The notes beneath the pieces are model-generated. The model was given only the letters and a program-made list of their open reading frames with translations, did not search any database and was not told where the DNA came from. A stretch of DNA of 64,000 nt from contig NZ_CAJVCE010000003.1 of the NCBI RefSeq assembly GCF_910594985.1, positions 452,712 to 516,711 of the forward strand. Reading direction: 5' to 3'. This document shows positions 38,120 through 48,231 of the stretch, piece after piece. Both the position numbers and the translations under genes were made by a program. This DNA comes from Paenibacillus allorhizosphaerae. GTDB lineage: Bacteria > Bacillota > Bacilli > Paenibacillales > NBRC-103111. Position 1 is the stretch's first letter; each line of letters begins with the position of its first letter.

Positions 38120-41100
38120 TTATGAAGTCCATTGTCGCCGCAGATCGGAAATAGCGGTCTGCAGCAAACGACGGGCATCTTCGAATTCCGGATCGCTCAG
38201 ACGGGTATCGTTCAGGTCATCGACAAATTTTCGAATAAATTGTTCCGCTTTAACGTGATCTCCCTTATCGCGGTGATGACTCGCCTGGCGCAAGCTGTTA
38301 TCCAACTGGCGGTAAAGCTGTTCGTCCAAAAGCCCCGTTGAGCGGTATTCCGATAGTTGGCCTGCGATCGCCGGAACCGTTGCAATAACTTGTATCGATA
38401 CCGGCTCCGATGCAACTGTCGTTCCGTCCAGCGTCACTTCAGCACGGACATCTGTCCGGCCCGGAGAAAGTGCAATCTCATGACCGTACACGTCAACCGA
38501 TACGACTTGCGGATTGCTCGACACATACCGGACGGTTGCCGCCTCGAGTTTTGCCGGCTTGCCGTTCGCCAGCATCCCCTTCAGCCTAAGATCGGTCGAT
38601 CCGTTCCAGGGAAGAACGGGTTCGTACACGGCGATTTGGACGGACTGCAGTTTAACCGGGACCTTGAAAATATCTTTGCCGGACAAGGAGTAATATACGC
38701 TTCCATCTTTGTCGAGCGCGATCACGTTCGCTTTCGGAGACAACTGATCGAAATCCAGCGTAGCCGGATCAATGACCGTGATCGCTCCCCCGATCGTCGA
38801 GTAAATATAGCCGTCATCGCCGAAAATCAGGTCGAAAGGGCGCCAGCTGCCCGAATTGTCCAAGTTCGGAGAATAGAGCGTACGACTTTTGACAACGCCC
38901 AGCGTAACCGGATCGAGCGCAAAGACGGCGCTTCCAGTCGCCCCCCATACAAGTCCGTCCGGTCCGATGGCAAGATTGCCGATCATCGGCGGCTTATGTC
39001 CGGGAAGCTCCAGATTGCGCTCGAGCAATTTCCGCTCGCCTGCAACATCCCATACGAATAGCTTAGCTTCCGATTCCGTCGGCGTTATGCCCAATCCTCC
39101 CTTGATGGTGGTACTTCCGTACAACTTTCCGTCACTGTAAGCCAAACCGGTTATGCTTTGGTTATGGACGAGTTCGGAGTTTTCGTATTCTTTCCATTTA
39201 TTTGAGCCCGCATCGTAGATAGTTAACTTTCCTCCCAGGTGCCCGTAATCAGGGATCGTACCGATAAACAGCTTATTGTCGCCGGATGCGAATACATACG
39301 GCCGGTCCTGTTCCCGAATGTCATAAGCACGGTACGGATTGTTGCCGGACGCGGTGCCGTACTGCCAAGGCCGCGCCGGATCGTATTCGAAAATTTGCGC
39401 TCCTCCGTACATCCCGAAATAAACTTTCCCGTTCAAAAATCCGACGCTTTCCGGCTGCAGCGTATGGAATTGTTGAACTTTAAAGCGTTTTTCGTCCGGA
39501 TCGTAGACACTCACGCCCTGGTGATAGCCCCCGATATACAGCATTCCGTCCGGCCCTGATTTTAACGAATGCGTCTGAACAGGCGAACCGGGCACTTCCA
39601 GATTCACCGCAGTCGATCTACCGCTTACGGGGTCGAACAGAAAACTGTCGCCGTAAGACGTGACTCCCGCAAGCACGGTTTTACCGGCGAATTCTCCTGC
39701 AGCGGCGCGAACCCAGCCTAGCGTTTTCATCGCCGTAGTGGCCATGGACGGCAGCATGCCGGCCTCTTGGCGGGCACCCGAATCAAGACGGTAACTGCAA
39801 ATTTTGCTGCCGCTCGTATAGTAAACGAGATTTGTCTCGTCTGGAGAAGGAGGCGAGATTTGTCCGCCAAATCCGAACGAATCGAGCGGCTGGAACGTTT
39901 CCTCGTCCAGCACGTATAGAGATCCCGCCGTTGCAAACAGTTTCCCGCCGTATGCGTGAACGTCGGATATGAATGTGCTTTGGGTCGGAATCACGATCTC
40001 CGTCTTCCCGCCGGTCGTCCGGTCATACCGGATCACGACCCGCGGTTCCTCACCAGCGTATGTACCCAAACCGGCGTATATGTACCGGTCGGTTACCCCG
40101 AGACCGCGGACATATTCTTTCCCCGGCACCATCGTTCCCAAATCCCGAAACCGGTTTGTCTCTGTATCATATTCGAACATTTTGCCTTTCGGGTATACCG
40201 CACCGTACAAATAACGGCCGTCAGGCGTGGCATCAATATCCCACACAAAGCTGCCCGAAGGGTTCAACCCGAGATCCGTTATGTTCCGCTCACTCGGAGA
40301 ATACCGGAAAAGCCGGCCGGTTTCCGAACTGGCAAAATAAACGTTACCGTTCGGCGAGTATGTCATCCCCCATACGATGCTTGCTCCCGTAACCTGCTGG
40401 GAGAAACGCCTTTCCCCCGTCACGGCATCCAGCGCATAGAACGTACCCGGAGCGCCGTTAGCAAAAAAATAAGATTCCGGCGTACCGTCTTTCCCCGTCC
40501 CGATGGCGGCCGACTGCCCCAGCTTGTTCAGCACGGCGTCAGGGATCGTTTGAATCGGACCAAACTTTTGTCTCAATAAACTCTCTCCCTTTTTTATCAG
40601 CTTAATATCGTCAAAATTGCACAAGCAGGTCGTTTTCGCCCCCGAATACGGCAGCACCCGCACGCCTGCAGCACCTTCCGGTACCGTTCCTTCCACAATG
40701 GCCGGTACCCACTGTCCGGATGTCGGACCGCCGGTCCATGATGTGGCATAACTGTGATGCTTTCCTTCGGCGTTAACGAACTCCATGTACAGGATAGCCG
40801 TCCCTTGTTCGACCCGGATATACGCCTCGGACCGGAACCGCTCCCCAGGCTGTGCCGCAATGATGGCGCTCCATGCTCCACCGTTCAGCGTAGCCGACTG
40901 ATCGTCTACTCTCAGACTGTAACGGCCGCTTTTATAAACATCGCCCGATACAGCGGCTCCTCCCGCACGGACCGGAATCCATCCCGGAATTATTCCATTT
41001 GTCGGCTCCTGTTCAAACCCGGGATTTTCAAGCAAATTGTCCGCTGCCGCTTCAGCCGTAACCTGATTTTCGTTCCACCCCGCCGATTCTTCGTTGTCAG

Positions 41101-41179
41101 CGAACGCTTGAGTACTTAATAACATGACCGCTACCAATACGAAAACAAGCAAACCGGCAAGCCGAGATCGCTTCATCAT
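38120..41179 (-). CDS. Secreted beta-propeller protein with Ig-like and FIMAH domains
   Basis: 1019 residues. Signal peptide ending TQAFA near 28. A galactose-binding/CBM-like domain follows (ENPGFEQEPTNGIIPGW near 50, spanning about 45-195). Next comes a long beta-propeller region of about 600 residues with repeats such as YSPNGNVYFASS, TPDGRYLYGAV, SDGKLYGST and GPDGLVWGA, as in SMP-30/NHL or PQQ-like propellers. A Big-2-like Ig domain covers about 840-930. The last 80 residues match a FIMAH-type helical bundle common in Paenibacillus surface enzymes. No catalytic signature was recognised; it may bind or cleave polysaccharide outside the cell. It lies beyond a terminator from the sugar operon. 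Confidence 0.75.
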   Translation of the reverse strand: MMKRSRLAGLLVFVLVAVMLLSTQAFADNEESAGWNENQVTAEAAADNLLENPGFEQEPTNGIIPGWIPVRAGGAAVSGDVYKSGRYSLRVDDQSATLNGGAWSAIIAAQPGERFRSEAYIRVEQGTAILYMEFVNAEGKHHSYATSWTGGPTSGQWVPAIVEGTVPEGAAGVRVLPYSGAKTTCLCNFDDIKLIKKGESLLRQKFGPIQTIPDAVLNKLGQSAAIGTGKDGTPESYFFANGAPGTFYALDAVTGERRFSQQVTGASIVWGMTYSPNGNVYFASSETGRLFRYSPSERNITDLGLNPSGSFVWDIDATPDGRYLYGAVYPKGKMFEYDTETNRFRDLGTMVPGKEYVRGLGVTDRYIYAGLGTYAGEEPRVVIRYDRTTGGKTEIVIPTQSTFISDVHAYGGKLFATAGSLYVLDEETFQPLDSFGFGGQISPPSPDETNLVYYTSGSKICSYRLDSGARQEAGMLPSMATTAMKTLGWVRAAAGEFAGKTVLAGVTSYGDSFLFDPVSGRSTAVNLEVPGSPVQTHSLKSGPDGMLYIGGYHQGVSVYDPDEKRFKVQQFHTLQPESVGFLNGKVYFGMYGGAQIFEYDPARPWQYGTASGNNPYRAYDIREQDRPYVFASGDNKLFIGTIPDYGHLGGKLTIYDAGSNKWKEYENSELVHNQSITGLAYSDGKLYGSTTIKGGLGITPTESEAKLFVWDVAGERKLLERNLELPGHKPPMIGNLAIGPDGLVWGATGSAVFALDPVTLGVVKSRTLYSPNLDNSGSWRPFDLIFGDDGYIYSTIGGAITVIDPATLDFDQLSPKANVIALDKDGSVYYSLSGKDIFKVPVKLQSVQIAVYEPVLPWNGSTDLRLKGMLANGKPAKLEAATVRYVSSNPQVVSVDVYGHEIALSPGRTDVRAEVTLDGTTVASEPVSIQVIATVPAIAGQLSEYRSTGLLDEQLYRQLDNSLRQASHHRDKGDHVKAEQFIRKFVDDLNDTRLSDPEFEDARRLLQTAISDLRRQWTS

Positions 41180-41391
41180 CAGTCCTCCCTGCTTCTTAAT
41201 AGGAACTCGGATTTCAAGGAAATACGGGAAAGCTGTCCAGCTTTTCTCGGATTCATTATTTCATACATATGGTATCGCTTCAATGTATTTCCAGCGTCTT
41301 AAATAAGCCCAAAAATAATCGTTCCCCTGCGGCGTTCAGCCTGATGCAGTATTCAAAAACTGCGAAGATCTATCGCCGCTTGCCTTAAATC

Positions 41392-41430
41392 AAAAACGCG
41401 CCCCTGCAAAAATGGCAGGGACGAGTTTTT
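41392..41430 (-). terminator. Terminator of the sugar operon
   Basis: AAAAACTCGTCCCTGC pairs with GCAGGGGCGCGTTTTT (few mismatches), with T-run, 27 bases beyond the solute-binding protein stop. Confidence 0.7.
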
Positions 41431-41456
41431 GATTGTGCACATCCACATGTAATCGT

Positions 41457-42743
41457 TTACTTATTAGCCGCCAGTTCCGTCGCAATTTTTTGATTGGCAC
41501 GTTCCTCCGCTTCGCGAAGCGCGGTGTTCACATCTTTCCCCTGAAGAATGGCACTCATGATGTTTCCGATCTCGGCACCGGCGATATCCGTGTATTTGTT
41601 GGAAGGCAATATGGAGGCGGATTTTATCGAAAGGGCGCCTTTTATATTTTTACCCGCCAATCCTGGAACGTCCGCTCCGAACAATTGTTTATATTTCGGA
41701 TCGTTCAAGGAAGACAACCTTCCCATTCTAGCCGCACGCACTTGATTTTCGTCACTAAGAATCGCCGTGATCGCCTGGAAAGCTTCTTCCTTATGCTGGC
41801 TGGCCGAAGTAATGACAAGCATATGAGATTCTGTTCGGAGTCCGATTCCCGGTCTTTCCGCAAATACCGGGTAAGACGCAATGTCCCAGTTCAACTCCTT
41901 GTTTTCTATCGCGCGGGTCACGATCGAGAACCAATCGGCCAGCATCGCAAGCGTATTGTTTTTCATAAAATTATCGCGCGCTTTCCCTACCTCCTTATTG
42001 CCTGGAGGAATCTCCTTTACCGCTTTCCACATGGTGAAAAATCGTTTGAAGCCATCTGCAGTGAACGTTGCCTTATTCGTTTTATAGTCGATGACCGGGA
42101 GCGACATCTGGGATATTTCGAGATTATCCAGACCGTAATACGTCACATTATTTTCCACTCTGCCGATTTTTTTCCCGAGCTCGACCGCATCTTCCCAGGT
42201 CATCCCGTCTTTTGGGTAAGGGACGCCGAATCGGTCAAAAATGTTTTTGTTATAGTACAGTACGCCGGTGTTTAACGAAAAGGGCAGTGCCGCCAGTACG
42301 TTTCCGAGATTGCTCCTGATCTTGATCGTTTCGATCGCTTGTTGGTCGAATTTGCCCAAATCGACGTTATACTTCTTTACCAGCTCCGTAAGATCGTAAG
42401 GGACGTCAAGCTTATGAAAAAACGGCAGTTGAACGTCCGCCGAGTAAATCATATCCGGCAAATCTCCCGCAGCGACCATTTGCTCCAAACCGTAGCCGGT
42501 CGGTGCCGTGAAAAATTCAAGCGTAATGTGAGGATATTTCTTTTGCACGGGGTCCGTTAACAGCATCTTGACTTCGTCTTGAGATATTGTCGCGCCGTGC
42601 TGCAATATTTTCAATGTAACCGGTTGCTGGGATGCGCTTGACTTGCCTGGCTCGGATGCGCTATCGCCCCCTTTACTGCACCCGGACGCCGAGATGACTA
42701 CAGCCGCACAAACGAGGCTGGTGCAAAGCTTTTTGATTACCAT
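41457..42743 (-). CDS. ABC sugar transporter solute-binding lipoprotein
   Basis: 428 residues from ATG 42743 after GGGGG. Signal peptide with lipobox SASGC, then a Ser-rich linker. SBP_bac_1-type fold: VTLKILQHGATISQDE, PVQKKYPHITLEFF, DLPDMIYSADVQL, YYNKNIFDRFGVPYPKDGMTW (a signature for sugar binding). Cluster 1 binding proteins usually sit beside two permeases, but none is present here. It follows the second dehydrogenase by 72 bases, so is probably the last gene of the operon. Confidence 0.88.
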   Translation of the reverse strand: MVIKKLCTSLVCAAVVISASGCSKGGDSASEPGKSSASQQPVTLKILQHGATISQDEVKMLLTDPVQKKYPHITLEFFTAPTGYGLEQMVAAGDLPDMIYSADVQLPFFHKLDVPYDLTELVKKYNVDLGKFDQQAIETIKIRSNLGNVLAALPFSLNTGVLYYNKNIFDRFGVPYPKDGMTWEDAVELGKKIGRVENNVTYYGLDNLEISQMSLPVIDYKTNKATFTADGFKRFFTMWKAVKEIPPGNKEVGKARDNFMKNNTLAMLADWFSIVTRAIENKELNWDIASYPVFAERPGIGLRTESHMLVITSASQHKEEAFQAITAILSDENQVRAARMGRLSSLNDPKYKQLFGADVPGLAGKNIKGALSIKSASILPSNKYTDIAGAEIGNIMSAILQGKDVNTALREAEERANQKIATELAANK

Positions 42744-42815
42744 CCTGATTCCCCCAATTTGTATTTGAAGGTGGTTCCTTCTTCTGAAGGAAAAATGGCC
42801 GTATGCGGCTGCCAC

Positions 42816-43904
42816 TTACGAGTTAAGTACGGCTACTGTACCTTCCGGCGTATTACGGTAAGCTTCGAGCAGTTTGAGAATTTCAAGCGACTCCTCCAAC
42901 GTTCCTTTTCTCGGCGGTTCGCCTCCAAGGACGCTTTCGCAAAAATGCAGCACTTCCGGCACATAGCCGAGGTAAAAAATATTTTTGTTGTACAGTTGAC
43001 CCAGCGAAAATTCCGGCTCCCAATGCAGCGGCGCGCTTTCGGTATCCACCATATAGGACCTTGATCTTCCGTATTCGGGAGGTTTGGCTTTGCGGTAATA
43101 TGTTACCTTAACTCCATTGTCGACAACGACGTTCGCGCCCTTGCCAATCACTTCCAACCGCTCCAGCGGACTTGCGCCCGATTGTCCTGCGGTCATATGC
43201 ATGGTTCCAATCGCTCCGGAAACAAATCTCATATTTGTAACGGTCCCGCCGTTAAACGGCTCTCTTTCATACGATAAATGACTGATTTTCCCCATCAAGT
43301 AATGAATGATCGAGCCCGGGTGAAAAATATGGTCAACCAGGCTTGTGATTCTCGTTAAATCGGACCGTTCGGCGAACGGCGGCATATGCTGCGGATAACG
43401 GATGTAGATCGAAGACGGCTGTCCGAACTCCGGTGCAGAGATGATTTGATTCACTTTCTCGATCGCGGGAAAAAAAATTTTTTTCAACCCGGTCATCACG
43501 TATTTGTTGTTGGCATTGCTGGCATCGATCAACTGCCGCACTTCATCGGTGGTGGCGGCCGTCGGCTTTTCCATCCAGACATGCGCTCCGAACTTCAGCA
43601 CATCCAGGGCAAGATCCGTTGCCTGCACCCGGCCGTCGGGATGGTAAGACGTGACGATAAATACCGCATCCGGCCGCTCGCGTTCGAGCATCTCTAGATG
43701 GTCGGTATAATGGTTTCGCGCACCGAATTGACGTGCGAAAGCCGCTGCACGTTCGCCGTTGATATCGCAGATGGCTGCCAAATCTACTGGGGCGTATTGA
43801 AATGTCGGGTAAACGTTACGGAAAGAATGTCCTCCGGCGCCGATAAAACAAATCTTCAATTTCCGGTCGTATTCGAAATTGTACTTGACTTTGGAATTGT
43901 CCAT
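42816..43904 (-). CDS. Gfo/Idh/MocA-family dehydrogenase 2
   Basis: 362 residues, GGAGG ten bases before the ATG. NAD(P) loop FIGAGGHSFRNVYP, where S/F replace the usual glycines; EKP motif in VWMEKPTAA; FHPGSIIHYLMG in place of the usual GG-x-DxG-H element. A divergent member, probably with an altered substrate. Sixth gene of the operon, 44 bases after dehydrogenase 1. Confidence 0.85.
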   Translation of the reverse strand: MDNSKVKYNFEYDRKLKICFIGAGGHSFRNVYPTFQYAPVDLAAICDINGERAAAFARQFGARNHYTDHLEMLERERPDAVFIVTSYHPDGRVQATDLALDVLKFGAHVWMEKPTAATTDEVRQLIDASNANNKYVMTGLKKIFFPAIEKVNQIISAPEFGQPSSIYIRYPQHMPPFAERSDLTRITSLVDHIFHPGSIIHYLMGKISHLSYEREPFNGGTVTNMRFVSGAIGTMHMTAGQSGASPLERLEVIGKGANVVVDNGVKVTYYRKAKPPEYGRSRSYMVDTESAPLHWEPEFSLGQLYNKNIFYLGYVPEVLHFCESVLGGEPPRKGTLEESLEILKLLEAYRNTPEGTVAVLNS

Positions 43905-43948
43905 ATGGTTTTTGCCTCCGATTTAAACGGTTTCGCCCGCAGTTCGAT

Positions 43949-44929
43949 TTATTTGCTTTCCTCATAAATGACCTTGACAACCTCGCCGTTCTCCGCCGAT
44001 CTTTTGATCGCTTCATAAAAAACCATGCTTTTATAGCTTTCATAAATGTTGGATCTTGTTGATCTCTTGCACCGTACCGCTTCAAGGAAGTCGGCGATTT
44101 CCGCCAAATGCCCCGTTTCATTCCCGCTGTCTCCGCTGCTTATAAAGGTCGGCGGTTCCCGCCACTCTACGGCCTTGCCGTCCTCGGCAATTTTCCAGCA
44201 GGAGGAGTTATGGATGCTCATAAAGTTTCCGCCCTCCAGCGTAATTTCCACTTCTTCCGTAGGCAGCTCGTACGTTCTTCCGCAATTGAAGCTCAGCGAG
44301 CCGATGGCACCGCTTACAAATTTGACGCTAACCGCATAAGCGTTTGGACCTTTGCTGAAGCTGAACACTTCGCTTATATCTCCGAACAGGTATGGAGTAA
44401 GGTCGATCATATGGATCGCAAAGTCCAATAAAAAGAAAGATCTGGGCGAATCGTTGCTGTAGGGCGCCGACGCATAATCGACGGAAATCGCGTAATGTTT
44501 GGAGGAATCAAACGACGCCAGCCATTTCTTCGCGCGATTGTAGGCTACATTATAGCGTTTTTTAAAAGCGGTTGTACACAGCACCCCGGTTTCTTGGGAG
44601 ATTCGCGCCATCTCCAGCGCCATAGCGGCATCGGGTGCGGACGGCTTCTCCGTATACACGGGAAAACCGAGTTTCATCAGCTTGATCGCCATTTCATAAT
44701 GTTGTTCCGGCCCGATACAAACGATGACCGCATCCGGTTTTTCGATCTCCAGCATTTCGTCAACTTTCGAATACGGCCGGCTGCCATATCGTACGGCGTT
44801 CGTCTCGGCTTTCGATAAATCCTTATCGCAGACGCCGACCAGTTGGCCGCCCCCGGTTCCGAGATATGGATAAATCCGCTTTGAAGACAATCTGCCGGCC
44901 CCGATCACGCAAACTTTAATTTCGTCCAT
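43949..44929 (-). CDS. Gfo/Idh/MocA-family dehydrogenase 1
   Basis: 326 residues from ATG 44929, nine bases after AGGAGG and overlapping the isomerase gene by 14 bases. VCVIGAGRLSSKRIYP at the N-terminus; EKP in VYTEKPSAP; FFLLDFAIHMIDL with D and H in the catalytic region. It shares the 'GAG..S.R.YP' pattern with the following dehydrogenase, suggesting the two arose by duplication and may form a heteromer or act in succession. Confidence 0.87.
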   Translation of the reverse strand: MDEIKVCVIGAGRLSSKRIYPYLGTGGGQLVGVCDKDLSKAETNAVRYGSRPYSKVDEMLEIEKPDAVIVCIGPEQHYEMAIKLMKLGFPVYTEKPSAPDAAMALEMARISQETGVLCTTAFKKRYNVAYNRAKKWLASFDSSKHYAISVDYASAPYSNDSPRSFFLLDFAIHMIDLTPYLFGDISEVFSFSKGPNAYAVSVKFVSGAIGSLSFNCGRTYELPTEEVEITLEGGNFMSIHNSSCWKIAEDGKAVEWREPPTFISSGDSGNETGHLAEIADFLEAVRCKRSTRSNIYESYKSMVFYEAIKRSAENGEVVKVIYEESK

Positions 44930-45677
44930 TCGGCAGCGCCTCCTGTATTCGGTTGATATATTGGAACGCATCAGCCAAATAGGTCAGTGTGTTTTCCTTA
45001 TCCTTCACTTCCATCTCGATGACGTACGCTCCGGAATATCCGGCATGATGCATGTGCTCAAGCAAGCCGGTCAGATCAATTTCACCTTTTCCGAAAGGTA
45101 CCGATTGCCCGCCGATCTGGTCTTTAATATGGACAAGGGCGATGGAATCACCCAGAAGCTCGCAGCCTTGCCGCCAGGAAACGCCTGCCGTATGAAAATG
45201 TCCGACCTCAAGCAGCGTCTTCATCCGGTCATCGCCGATTCCTTCGATCACCTCCCGGTAGTCTTCGATCGTCGAGATCGCGCTGCCCGCATGATTTTGT
45301 AAAACCGGCGTAACCGGAAGATGCTCCGTCGCATCGAGAAACGCTTTTGCGGTTCGAATATACAGCTCCTGACTCTTCGCTTTGAACAAAACAACTTTGA
45401 CTCCCAGCTTCGCCGCAAATTGTGCCGCCCTAACGGCGTCCTGCAGCGATTCATTCGATAGACCGGTCACGGCAGGCAAATGAAAGGAGTAGTAACGTAC
45501 CCCGAACCGCCTGGAAATGTCCAAATAGCGCGAGGGGGCAAGACGAGTTTCAAATGCCGATCGAACCCAACCGGTAAAAATCTCGAACTGCCTAAACCCG
45601 ATGGAGGAATAATGCGATAAGACTTCCTCCAATTCCATATCCGGATTGCAGCACGGGCTTGCTACAAGCCGGTTCAA
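44916..45677 (-). CDS. Sugar isomerase/epimerase-family TIM barrel
   Basis: 253 residues from TTG 45677, whose last bases overlap the cupin stop (TTGA). AP-endonuclease-2/xylose-isomerase-like barrel. Candidate metal ligands lie in PVLQNHAGS, LLEVGHFHTAG (E and H), VHIKDQI (H, D) and VIEMEVK (E). This would convert a keto/aldo pair or epimerise a sugar in the pathway. Confidence 0.82.
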   Translation of the reverse strand: MNRLVASPCCNPDMELEEVLSHYSSIGFRQFEIFTGWVRSAFETRLAPSRYLDISRRFGVRYYSFHLPAVTGLSNESLQDAVRAAQFAAKLGVKVVLFKAKSQELYIRTAKAFLDATEHLPVTPVLQNHAGSAISTIEDYREVIEGIGDDRMKTLLEVGHFHTAGVSWRQGCELLGDSIALVHIKDQIGGQSVPFGKGEIDLTGLLEHMHHAGYSGAYVIEMEVKDKENTLTYLADAFQYINRIQEALPNGRN

Positions 45678-46060
45678 GATTGCCCCATTTCGACCGATTC
45701 GCCGATCGTATCTCTCCAGGCCGAATCGAATACGACCATCACGACCGCTTCCGTGTCTTGCATATTTTCCGCATGATGCCACACGCCTTGCGGTATAACG
45801 ATAGAGTCGCCCGGATTCATGACGACCATTTCACCGCCCGGCAGCGTGTGCCGAATAACGCCGGAAACGACATGCAGCACTTCCGTACAATTCGGATGCA
45901 TATGTTGGGGATTTCCTCTGCCCGGGTTGAACGTTACTCTGCCGATCGTCATCGTCTCGCTGGTTCCCCCTCGCCCGCTGATGAGCCATTGCAGTGTTCC
46001 CCAATCTTCCTTGTGTACGGGAATTTCGCTGTTCGTAACAACAGCAGCAAAGTTGTTCAT
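45674..46060 (-). CDS. Cupin-domain protein
   Basis: 128 residues with both cupin motifs: G..NPQHMHPNCTEVLHVVSG (H, H, E ligands) and PGDSIVIPQGVWHHAEN (H). A single small beta-barrel, possibly a sugar mutarotase/isomerase or a metal-dependent binding protein. Third gene upstream of the dehydrogenases, coupled to the isomerase. Confidence 0.87.
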   Translation of the reverse strand: MNNFAAVVTNSEIPVHKEDWGTLQWLISGRGGTSETMTIGRVTFNPGRGNPQHMHPNCTEVLHVVSGVIRHTLPGGEMVVMNPGDSIVIPQGVWHHAENMQDTEAVVMVVFDSAWRDTIGESVEMGQS

Positions 46061-46097
46061 TCTCCCTGACTCCTATCATCTAAATTTATAAGTCGAA

Positions 46098-46928
46098 TCA
46101 TTTCATGGTGATTGTCGTAAACCGACGTATTTGTTCGGTAATGGCCTTTTCCGTCGGGAGCCGCTCCATACTGGATGCTCCGTAAAAGCCGTCCACTCCG
46201 GCTGTACGCCGAAGCACGTATTCCACGTCTTCCGGCTCTGAAATTTCACCTCCATGGCACAGCACGATCACTTCCGGGTTGACCTTCTTGGCCGCAACCG
46301 CAATTTCCTGCACTTTGGCAGGGGTATCCTCCAAGGAAAGCGCGGTCTTCGCACCGATCGCTCCCTTGGTCGTCAAACCCATATGAGCCACAATAATGTC
46401 AGCCCCCGCTTTCGCCATCCGTTCCGCCTCGTCCGGGTTGAATACATAAGGGGAGGTCAACAGCTCCAGCTCCCTGGCTTTTCGGATCATCTCGACTTCC
46501 AGCTGATAGCTCATGCCGGTCTCTTCCAGATTTTTCCGGAACATCCCGTCGCATAATCCGACCGTGGGGAAATTTTGCACGCCGGCAAATCCGGTATCGC
46601 GAATTTGGCGCAAAAAATGATCCATGTTGCGAAACGGATCGGTCCCGCACACCCCGGCAAGCACCGGCGTCTGCTTCACGATCGTAAGCACTTCTCCCGC
46701 CATTTCCATTACGATGGCATTCGCATCGCCGTAAGGCATCAATCCGGCTAACGAGCCTCGTCCAGCCATACGGAATTTGCCGGAGTTATAAATGACGATC
46801 AGATCGGCCCCGCCGCTCTCCTCGCATTTTGCGGAAATGCCCGTGCCTGCCCCCGCTCCGATAACGGGTTCGCCTGCGGCGATTTTGCGCTTGAGAGACT
46901 TAATGATTTCGCTTCTGGATATTGGCAT
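46098..46928 (-). CDS. Phosphoenolpyruvate hydrolase-family TIM barrel (Tm-1 C-terminal-like)
   Basis: 276 residues. The family (PEP_hydrolase, PF09370) belongs to the PEP mutase/isocitrate lyase-like barrels. Conserved stretches: [44 protein letters not shown] (both shown only to their cores), [23 protein letters not shown], and [15 protein letters not shown]. In the plant virus-resistance protein Tm-1 this domain is fused after a UPF0261 domain; here the two are adjacent genes 19 bases apart. Enzymatic activity is not established for bacterial members. Confidence 0.88.
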   Translation of the reverse strand: MPISRSEIIKSLKRKIAAGEPVIGAGAGTGISAKCEESGGADLIVIYNSGKFRMAGRGSLAGLMPYGDANAIVMEMAGEVLTIVKQTPVLAGVCGTDPFRNMDHFLRQIRDTGFAGVQNFPTVGLCDGMFRKNLEETGMSYQLEVEMIRKARELELLTSPYVFNPDEAERMAKAGADIIVAHMGLTTKGAIGAKTALSLEDTPAKVQEIAVAAKKVNPEVIVLCHGGEISEPEDVEYVLRRTAGVDGFYGASSMERLPTEKAITEQIRRFTTITMK

Positions 46929-46947
46929 AACTTGTAATCCATCCTCC

Positions 46948-48189
46948 CTATGAGCTAATGCTGCACCTTTTGCTTTTTATCATTTCAAGCAATAATTCCA
47001 CCGCCGCATCGGCGAATGCAGGATCGTTGATGTTGGCGTCGATCTCTGCAACCGGAATGTCTTTCCGGAGGTTGGACTTGAGTGCCGCAAACATCGCTCG
47101 ATCCGCCTCAGGCCACCAAAAATCGTTGCCCTCGCTATCCAGGATGGATACTCCTTTTTGCGGCAGCAATACTTGAACAGGACCCTTCGCTGCATTGGCT
47201 TTTTCGGCAAATATTTGACCGAGCCTGGCGTTTTCCTCCACATTCGTTCTCATTAAAGTAACGGACGGGTTCCATACGACCAACTTTCGACTCCGGTATT
47301 GGAGTGGCACCGTCTCTTCGCCTCCGAAATTCACCATATCGATGCAGCCGGGAACGATGAGATGGGGAATCCCGGCTTCTCCGGCCGCTTCCAGACGGTG
47401 AGGTCCTGCCGTGAAAACGCCGCCGCATAATTCGTCCGCCCATTCGGTTGTCGTAATATCGAGCAGCGCGGCAACCATGCCGTCACGGACCAAATCCTCC
47501 ATCGTTCTGCCGCCGGTGCCGGTGCAGTGAAACACAAGGCATTCGTACCCCGCTTGTGTCAACTGCTCCCTGCAGCGGTTAACACATTCCGTCGTATTGC
47601 CGAACATCGTAATGGCTACGATCGGTCTGTCGCTCTCCGACCGCGCCGATTCCGGCTCCATGTCCACCATGCCGCATATCGCTCCGGCCGCCTGCTCGTA
47701 AATGCTGCGGCTGATCCGATTCAAGCCGGCTACGTCGACAACCGACGGGAATAACGTAATATTTTTCGTATCCACAATCGCTCTCGTATCCCCGCTTGCT
47801 GCCGTCGATACGAGCACTTTCGGAACGGCGATCGGCAATCCCCTCATAGCGGCGCCAATCACGGAGGTTCCTCCGGTACCGCCCATACCGAGAATGCCTT
47901 GAAATTCCCCTTTCGCATACAGATCCCGAATGAGTGCCGATGCTCCCCGGCTCATCACTGTCATCGCCATGCCGCGATCCTGCCGCTCCCTCAAATCATG
48001 AACCGACGCGCCTGCTGCAGAGGCGACGGCATCCGCGTCCCAATCCGGTTCGACGTACCGCGCTGACCCCATCACACCGATATTGACCGTAACGACGGTG
48101 TGGCCGCGGCTTTCAATCCGTTGACGCACGAAAGCATATTCTTCGCCTTTCGTATCGAAAGTCCCGATTAATAAAATGCGTTTGGACAT
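46948..48189 (-). CDS. UPF0261 / Tm-1-like ATP-binding protein
   Basis: 413 residues from ATG 48189 (GGGGG eleven bases upstream; an ATG seven codons earlier is less likely). [12 protein letters not shown] at the N-terminus, the nucleotide-loop-like [11 protein letters not shown] near residue 105, and [15 protein letters not shown] are typical of UPF0261. The plant relative Tm-1 binds a viral replication protein through the same fold; bacterial function is unknown. Second gene of the operon. Confidence 0.9.
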   Translation of the reverse strand: MSKRILLIGTFDTKGEEYAFVRQRIESRGHTVVTVNIGVMGSARYVEPDWDADAVASAAGASVHDLRERQDRGMAMTVMSRGASALIRDLYAKGEFQGILGMGGTGGTSVIGAAMRGLPIAVPKVLVSTAASGDTRAIVDTKNITLFPSVVDVAGLNRISRSIYEQAAGAICGMVDMEPESARSESDRPIVAITMFGNTTECVNRCREQLTQAGYECLVFHCTGTGGRTMEDLVRDGMVAALLDITTTEWADELCGGVFTAGPHRLEAAGEAGIPHLIVPGCIDMVNFGGEETVPLQYRSRKLVVWNPSVTLMRTNVEENARLGQIFAEKANAAKGPVQVLLPQKGVSILDSEGNDFWWPEADRAMFAALKSNLRKDIPVAEIDANINDPAFADAAVELLLEMIKSKRCSISS

Positions 48190-48231
48190 ATGCAACCGTT
48201 CCCCCTTCATCCAATCAAGTGAAAACGCGAG

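Noticed and set aside
41270..41283. Second cre-like site upstream of the propeller gene
   Set aside because: TTGAAGCGATACCA differs from the consensus at three defined positions, including the second base.
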